From positions 1 to 36,342 of the forward strand of contig CACBBC010000016.1 of assembly GCA_902537415.1 (NCBI GenBank): DNA of 36,342 nucleotides, in the 5' to 3' direction. This DNA comes from an uncultured Alphaproteobacteria bacterium (GTDB taxonomy: Bacteria; Pseudomonadota; Alphaproteobacteria; Rhodobacterales; Rhodobacteraceae). This document shows, piece by piece, positions 32,798-36,342 of the stretch (within the stretch, counting starts at the first letter, position 1; the number at the start of each line of letters is the position of its first letter). The notes beneath the pieces are model-generated. The model had not been told where the DNA came from, did no database searches, and saw nothing but the letters and a program-made list of their open reading frames with translations. A program made the position numbers and the translations under genes.

Positions 32798-33934
32798 ATG
32801 AGATTACTTGTTTTTTATATGATTTTTGCTCTTGCAGCTATTATTTCAGTTGTATTAAGCAAGGCTTTCGCAGAAGACACCATTAGATTTATAGAAACGA
32901 CAGGGAGAGCCATCATTCAGAATGACGAAAATATTAATAGTTCTCGTCGGAGAGCACTAGAAGACGCACTTTACCTAGCTGCTCTTCATGGAGGCGCAAA
33001 GATTAACGGGTTTTCTGCAGTGAATACGGATACATCAATCCAGGAAAACCTGGTGGTACAACCATCAAGTCAAATACTTGATTACACTATAGTTTCAGAA
33101 GATAAATCGGATACGCACTTCGTTATTAAAATAAGATCTGCCGTTGGTCAACTTAAGAATAAAGGTTGCGAAAATAAAGCCTTAAAAAGCTTATCCATAT
33201 ATCAACCAACTATTGAAATTGATCCCTCCGCCCCCCATTGGGTGCATTCACTTGCTGATGAGTTGATTAATGGCGTCATGACTTCCATAAGGTCTGCATC
33301 TGACATAAATCTTACAGATTACTCTACTATACTGCTTGACCAAGATCAGCTTATATCCACAAACGACGACTATGATTACATTTCTCTTACCTCAGGAAGA
33401 GAGAGAACTCGATACGGAGACTATGCAGCGGTATCATCGATATCAATCTCCGAACGCCAGAAATTGGTTGGCTTTACCTCTTACAATAGTCTTATCATAA
33501 CATTCAATACTGAAATTTATGAAGGTAGTTCCTACTCCCTTTCGTTTTCCAAGAATAAATCTATTGAAGCTCTATTTAAATCTGGTGGCCCCTGGAGAAC
33601 AATTAATCTCTTATTGAAAAGCAGTAAAAGCGACATTATTGAGCCCCTTTTAGTTGCAGCCAAAGAGCACGCGGCCGACATAACTGACAATCTTGTATGC
33701 AGGAAGATTAATAGCATTATAGCAGTAAAAAATGGAAAAATAGAAGTCCCCTTAGGAAAAAGGCATGGAATAAAGTTATCTGCCTTAGCAGTTACCAAAG
33801 GTGAACAAACGCCTTTTAATGTATTAAGAGTAGACCAGGTTTTAGAAAACAAATCAATCCTACTGCCATTGAATAACTCTTTAGAGTTAAATAAACTAAA
33901 TGGAAAATCAATTCAATTTTTAGGTAGTATGTGA
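32798..33934 (+). CDS. flgT: FlgT-like H-ring protein
   Basis: 378 residues with a signal peptide (about 1–25, cleavage near AFAED). Three-part layout as in Vibrio FlgT: N-domain (FIETTGRAIIQNDENINSSR, ALEDALYLAALHGGAKINGF), a TolB-like middle domain (about 130–290), and a C-domain (LVCRKINSIIAVKNGKIEVP, GKRHGIKLSALAV). FlgT forms the H-ring on the LP-ring and supports stator assembly in sodium-driven Vibrio motors. Its stop TGA overlaps the start of the next gene. Fast divergence keeps the confidence moderate. Confidence 0.75.
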   Translation: MRLLVFYMIFALAAIISVVLSKAFAEDTIRFIETTGRAIIQNDENINSSRRRALEDALYLAALHGGAKINGFSAVNTDTSIQENLVVQPSSQILDYTIVSEDKSDTHFVIKIRSAVGQLKNKGCENKALKSLSIYQPTIEIDPSAPHWVHSLADELINGVMTSIRSASDINLTDYSTILLDQDQLISTNDDYDYISLTSGRERTRYGDYAAVSSISISERQKLVGFTSYNSLIITFNTEIYEGSSYSLSFSKNKSIEALFKSGGPWRTINLLLKSSKSDIIEPLLVAAKEHAADITDNLVCRKINSIIAVKNGKIEVPLGKRHGIKLSALAVTKGEQTPFNVLRVDQVLENKSILLPLNNSLELNKLNGKSIQFLGSM

Positions 33935-34359
33935 TGCTAAAAAATTACTTTTTCTTATTCTTATTTTTGAAAGCTTTCATAGCTAATAACTATCTAAGCG
34001 CTGAGCCATTTGTTGTACTACAATACAACAATACCTCTGAGTTTTCTGATAGATCGAATGAGTTCGCTCAAGACCCAGATTATTTTAACAAACATAGGAT
34101 ATTGCCCGGAGAAAGTTTAAACTTAATAATCGAGAAATACTATGATGGCAGTGGTTTGAATACAAGTTTTCTTCAGTTAGCTATAGTTTCACTCAATAAA
34201 CATGCCTTCAGGAACAGAAATATTAATTATATGATTGCGGATAAGACCATCCATCTTCCAAGTATTAACCAAATATCGAAGCTCATGAAGGGTATAGATT
34301 TCGAGTTAGATGAACAACTAAATTATAAACAAAATAATATTTATTATTTTGGAGGGTAA
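33934..34359 (+). CDS. LysM/FimV-like exported protein
   Basis: 141 residues. Signal peptide (about 1–22, cleavage near LSAEP). The core HRILPGESLNLIIEKYYDGS followed by QLAIVSLNKHAFRNRNINYM and IADKTIHLP matches the N-terminal LysM-like pattern of FimV/TspA (PGDTL ... NP.AF..gNIN.L..G..L.iP). Peptidoglycan contact in the periplasm is likely. GTG 33931 is directly before ATG 33934; I take the ATG, which makes a TGATG overlap with flgT. A role with FlgP/FlgT in the outer motor rings is inferred from the operon only. Confidence 0.65.
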   Translation: MLKNYFFLFLFLKAFIANNYLSAEPFVVLQYNNTSEFSDRSNEFAQDPDYFNKHRILPGESLNLIIEKYYDGSGLNTSFLQLAIVSLNKHAFRNRNINYMIADKTIHLPSINQISKLMKGIDFELDEQLNYKQNNIYYFGG

Positions 34360-34360
34360 A

Positions 34361-35104
34361 GTGGTCATTAAAAGGGTGCTACTACTGATTGCAATTTGGT
34401 GCAGCTTCACAATTGAAAGTTTATCCTCGCAGGAAAGAATCTCTGGTACAAATTTAGTTGATTTAATAATTGAAAGGTTAAGTGAGCAAGGGTTAAGTGC
34501 TCAACCTGTTATTAAGAAAAATAGAGTTTTTACTGGGTGTTCAAGTGATAAGATTGTTATCTCTAAGAGGGATAAATCTTGGAAAACAATTAGACTTACG
34601 TGCACGGATAACAATTCATGGCACTATAGCTTTAGAAATAAGGTAACTGGGTCCCCAGAAAAAGATAAGATCAATGTAGCACAAAATTTCTCCGAAAAGA
34701 GCAAATCACAAAATACGCGAGCTGTCTTTATTCTGGCAAAACAAAAACTAAAGGGTGATAGAATTGAGGAGGCTGACTTAATTTTGACCTATAAAAACAA
34801 ATTACTTTCAAGGGGAGCTTTTGAAGACTTAAAACTTGTGTTAGGAAAACGCCTCAAAAAAAGCTTGCAAAAAGGATCAATCTTGAAGGCCATTCATTTG
34901 AACCCAGACTGGCTAGTTTATAAAAATCAAAGAATAATAATTGAGAATAACATCGGAGAAATTTATGTTGCAATGGAAGGATTAGCACTTAGTAATGGTG
35001 CCAAAGGCGATAGAATATTAGCAAAAAATATATCTAGCAACAAAACTGTTGAAGGATTTGTAAGTAGTGAGAAAAAAATATCAATTTTTCGTAAAACTAA
35101 TTAA
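34361..35104 (+). CDS. flgA: Flagellar P-ring chaperone FlgA
   Basis: 247 residues from GTG 34361, which has GGAGGG 4 bases upstream (the TTG at 34349 lies inside that site). Signal peptide (about 1–21). The FlgA/SAF-type C-terminal half contains KQKLKGDRIEEADLILTYKN, KRLKKSLQKGSILKAIHLNP, VAMEGLALSNGAKGDRILAK and the ending VEGFVSSEKKISIF. FlgA helps FlgI polymerise into the P-ring in the periplasm. It begins one base after the stop of the LysM-like gene. Confidence 0.87.
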   Translation: MVIKRVLLLIAIWCSFTIESLSSQERISGTNLVDLIIERLSEQGLSAQPVIKKNRVFTGCSSDKIVISKRDKSWKTIRLTCTDNNSWHYSFRNKVTGSPEKDKINVAQNFSEKSKSQNTRAVFILAKQKLKGDRIEEADLILTYKNKLLSRGAFEDLKLVLGKRLKKSLQKGSILKAIHLNPDWLVYKNQRIIIENNIGEIYVAMEGLALSNGAKGDRILAKNISSNKTVEGFVSSEKKISIFRKTN

Positions 35105-35137
35105 TTTTATGTCGTATAATAATTCAGGAGAAAAAAA

Positions 35138-35440
35138 ATGGTTGGATCAATAAAAAACATTACTGGACAGAGAGTAGAAGTGTCGAGGGTAATGACAGAA
35201 AGCAAAGGACAGTCTGAGAAATTAAGCGACACTGTTCCTTCTACCATTTCTGGATCTAAGGTTGATGCTGTATTAACAAGTAAATCTAGAGAGGCATTGA
35301 AAGTTATGGCTGAAAATCCTTCGATTAATATGGAAGCTGTTGAAAGAATAAAACAAAAAATAAAAGATGGTGAATACCCTATTGACTTCGACAAGCTGGC
35401 TGACAAACTACTCGAGTCTTATTGGAATTCAGAGTCTTAA
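35138..35440 (+). CDS. flgM: Anti-sigma-28 factor FlgM
   Basis: 100 residues. The C-terminal sigma-binding half has MAENPSINMEAVERIKQKIK followed by DGEYPIDFDKLADKLLE, the FlgM signature (V..IR..I..G.Y.vD...IA..l). The N-terminal half is polar and probably unfolded, which suits export through the hook. CAGGAG precedes the ATG. It partners FliA, encoded at 27243 on minus. A TATAAT at about 35114 may be an extra -10 for flgM; no clear -35. Confidence 0.9.
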   Translation: MVGSIKNITGQRVEVSRVMTESKGQSEKLSDTVPSTISGSKVDAVLTSKSREALKVMAENPSINMEAVERIKQKIKDGEYPIDFDKLADKLLESYWNSES

Positions 35441-35467
35441 AAGCAAACCCAAAGTTTAGATTTTAAA

Positions 35468-35773
35468 ATGTCTTTGCCAACAGCCCACAGTTACATAATT
35501 GAAACCTTAATGGAGCATTTGTCTTCTATAGAGAAAAATTTTCTGAAACCAAATATATTGCTTGAACACTTAACAAAAACCGAAAAAGTACTAGATGAAA
35601 TGGTAGAAGTTCTAAGTAAAAAAGATTTTTTAGAAGAAATTGTAACAACACAAAAAGCAGATATAGTCCTACTTGTTCAAAAATTAGCCAATTTGGAAAA
35701 GGCTTCACAGGAAAAGCTAAACTGGGCGAGCCAGTTTTCAGATTATTTACAATCAAATGTCAATACAAAATAG
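35468..35773 (+). CDS. flgN: FlgN-like export chaperone
   Basis: 101 residues, all-helical, with three long helices (about 5–30, 32–60, 62–98: TLMEHLSSIEKNFLKPNILL and ATLE-type repeats). Position directly after flgM and size fit FlgN, chaperone of the hook-filament junction proteins FlgK and FlgL. FlgN sequences vary greatly, so this is mainly from context. Confidence 0.6.
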   Translation: MSLPTAHSYIIETLMEHLSSIEKNFLKPNILLEHLTKTEKVLDEMVEVLSKKDFLEEIVTTQKADIVLLVQKLANLEKASQEKLNWASQFSDYLQSNVNTK

Positions 35774-35810
35774 CTTGTCTTGATACGATAATACAATACA
35801 ATCTTCCTTC

Positions 35811-36245
35811 ATGGATCTTCAAGTTTTAATATTAGACTATATTCTTACTGAAAGAGCTGGGATGATATTACTCCTTGTCGCTACGATCTTCTTTGTATTG
35901 CAGCAGAATAAAACACTTACCGCAATTGAAAACGAGCTTTTACACGTCAAAAGTAAAATTAATAAGCTCGTGAACCGAACTGACGACACAACTTCAGATA
36001 TTAGTTCATTGAGCTCGAGAATCTCAAACCTTTCAGGTGCTGTTTCAGAGGCCAACACAGTAGCTGAGGGCACTAAAAAAGAATTAAGTATGCTTGCCGA
36101 GGGGATAAGTAATGAGTCGATTTTTAACGAAGCAATAGATCTTGCTAGGAAGGGTAGCTCAGTCGAAGATATAGTAAAACAAACCAAGCTTAGTAAAGAT
36201 CAAGCAGAAACAATAGTAAGGTTTCATGGCTCTGCAATGAAGTGA
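35811..36245 (+). CDS. Membrane-anchored coiled-coil protein, DUF2802/SwrB-like
   Basis: 144 residues. One membrane helix near the N-terminus (about 15–30, GMILLLVATIFFVLQQ), a coiled coil (about 35–95) and a C-terminal helix-turn-helix-like motif NEAIDLARKGSSVEDIVKQT with LSKDQAETIVRFHG. The motif has the pattern of DUF2802/DUF6115 proteins and of SwrB, which are linked to flagella in other bacteria. In Bacillus, SwrB helps activate the export apparatus. Last gene of the plus-strand flagellar run. Confidence 0.65.
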   Translation: MDLQVLILDYILTERAGMILLLVATIFFVLQQNKTLTAIENELLHVKSKINKLVNRTDDTTSDISSLSSRISNLSGAVSEANTVAEGTKKELSMLAEGISNESIFNEAIDLARKGSSVEDIVKQTKLSKDQAETIVRFHGSAMK

Positions 36246-36305
36246 TTTATAGTAGAACTGCAGGCAGATTTTAGAAAATTTTTTTTCTTTTTCAACCTAC
36301 TGAGT

Positions 36306-36342
36306 TTAATTTGTCTCCTTGCTCTCATCTTCTAAGTCTGTT
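36306..36342 (-). CDS. C-terminal end of a possible minus-strand gene
   Basis: A minus-strand frame enters from the right edge and ends in TDLEDESKETN at stop 36308–36306. The charged composition looks like a real C-terminus, but 12 codons are not enough to say. No function can be given. Confidence 0.25.
   Translation of the reverse strand, partial: TDLEDESKETN

Noticed and set aside
35760-35811. Possible sigma-28 promoter before the DUF2802-like gene
   Set aside because: ACGATAA resembles the -10 (GCCGATAA), but no -35 with correct spacing was found.
36250-36300. Hairpin plus T-run after the last plus-strand gene
   Set aside because: ATTTT-AG-AAAAT is too weak and its loop too short to call a terminator with confidence, although the T-run is suggestive.
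1-36342. CRISPR arrays, insertion sequences, prophage or genomic-island borders
   Set aside because: No direct-repeat arrays, transposase or integrase genes or attachment-site duplications were seen; the two tRNAs are not flanked by an integrase.

Overview
The window (36,342 bases, AT-rich) looks like a chromosomal piece of a flagellated, low-GC alphaproteobacterium, probably a marine or other free-living one. I cannot name a genus. The alphaproteobacterial signs are the gene order pcm–tolC–popZ-like–valS, the pairs efp–suhB and 6S RNA–fau, and a tRNA-His with no G at position -1. I saw no insertion sequence, prophage, CRISPR array or rRNA. Coding density is very high and many genes overlap by a few bases.

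Region 1 (1–4162, minus strand) is housekeeping. A 6S RNA gene is followed by fau (5-formyl-THF cyclo-ligase), a YmdB-type phosphodiesterase, yebC and pccB, then the start of a further gene cut by the window edge. Region 2 (4356–5842, plus strand) has tRNA-His, efp and suhB. Region 3 (5831–9105, minus strand) has a tyrosine-phosphatase-like protein, an MsbA-type ABC exporter and a YgfZ-like protein. Region 4 (9219–16828) has a serine–glyoxylate aminotransferase on plus. It converges on the minus-strand series pcm–tolC–popZ-like–valS–hisC.

Region 5 (16943–22776) has tRNA-Cys and an Mrp/ApbC ATPase, then a molybdenum-cofactor and formate-dehydrogenase maturation group: fdhD, mobA, mobB and moeA on minus, with a divergent TusA-like gene. 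A short SbmA/BacA-like transporter follows and ends at a bidirectional terminator.

Region 6 (about 22776–36342) is mainly flagellar, with several unknown genes. It holds fliL, a three-gene unit with an NHLP-like protein and a Sel1-like protein, and a rod/hook protein. The minus-strand flagellar run is flhA–flhF–flhG–fliA–unknown. The plus-strand run is flgP-like–flgT-like–LysM/FimV-like–flgA–flgM–flgN-like–DUF2802-like. These two runs diverge from a 225-bp gap that contains two back-to-back sigma-54 promoter sequences. A third sigma-54-like site precedes the rod/hook gene. FliA (sigma-28) and its anti-sigma factor FlgM are both present, so the usual order sigma-54 early/middle, then sigma-28 late, is plausible.

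The points most worth a second look are: a PopZ-like protein whose C-terminal assembly helices seem replaced by an SAP/Rho_N-like domain; an NHLP-type RiPP-leader-like protein inside a flagellar locus with no RiPP enzymes nearby; an FlhF that has lost its GTPase motifs beside an FlhG without the usual N-terminal activating helix; Vibrio-type FlgP/FlgT outer-ring components in an alphaproteobacterium; and an N-terminally short SbmA/BacA relative.
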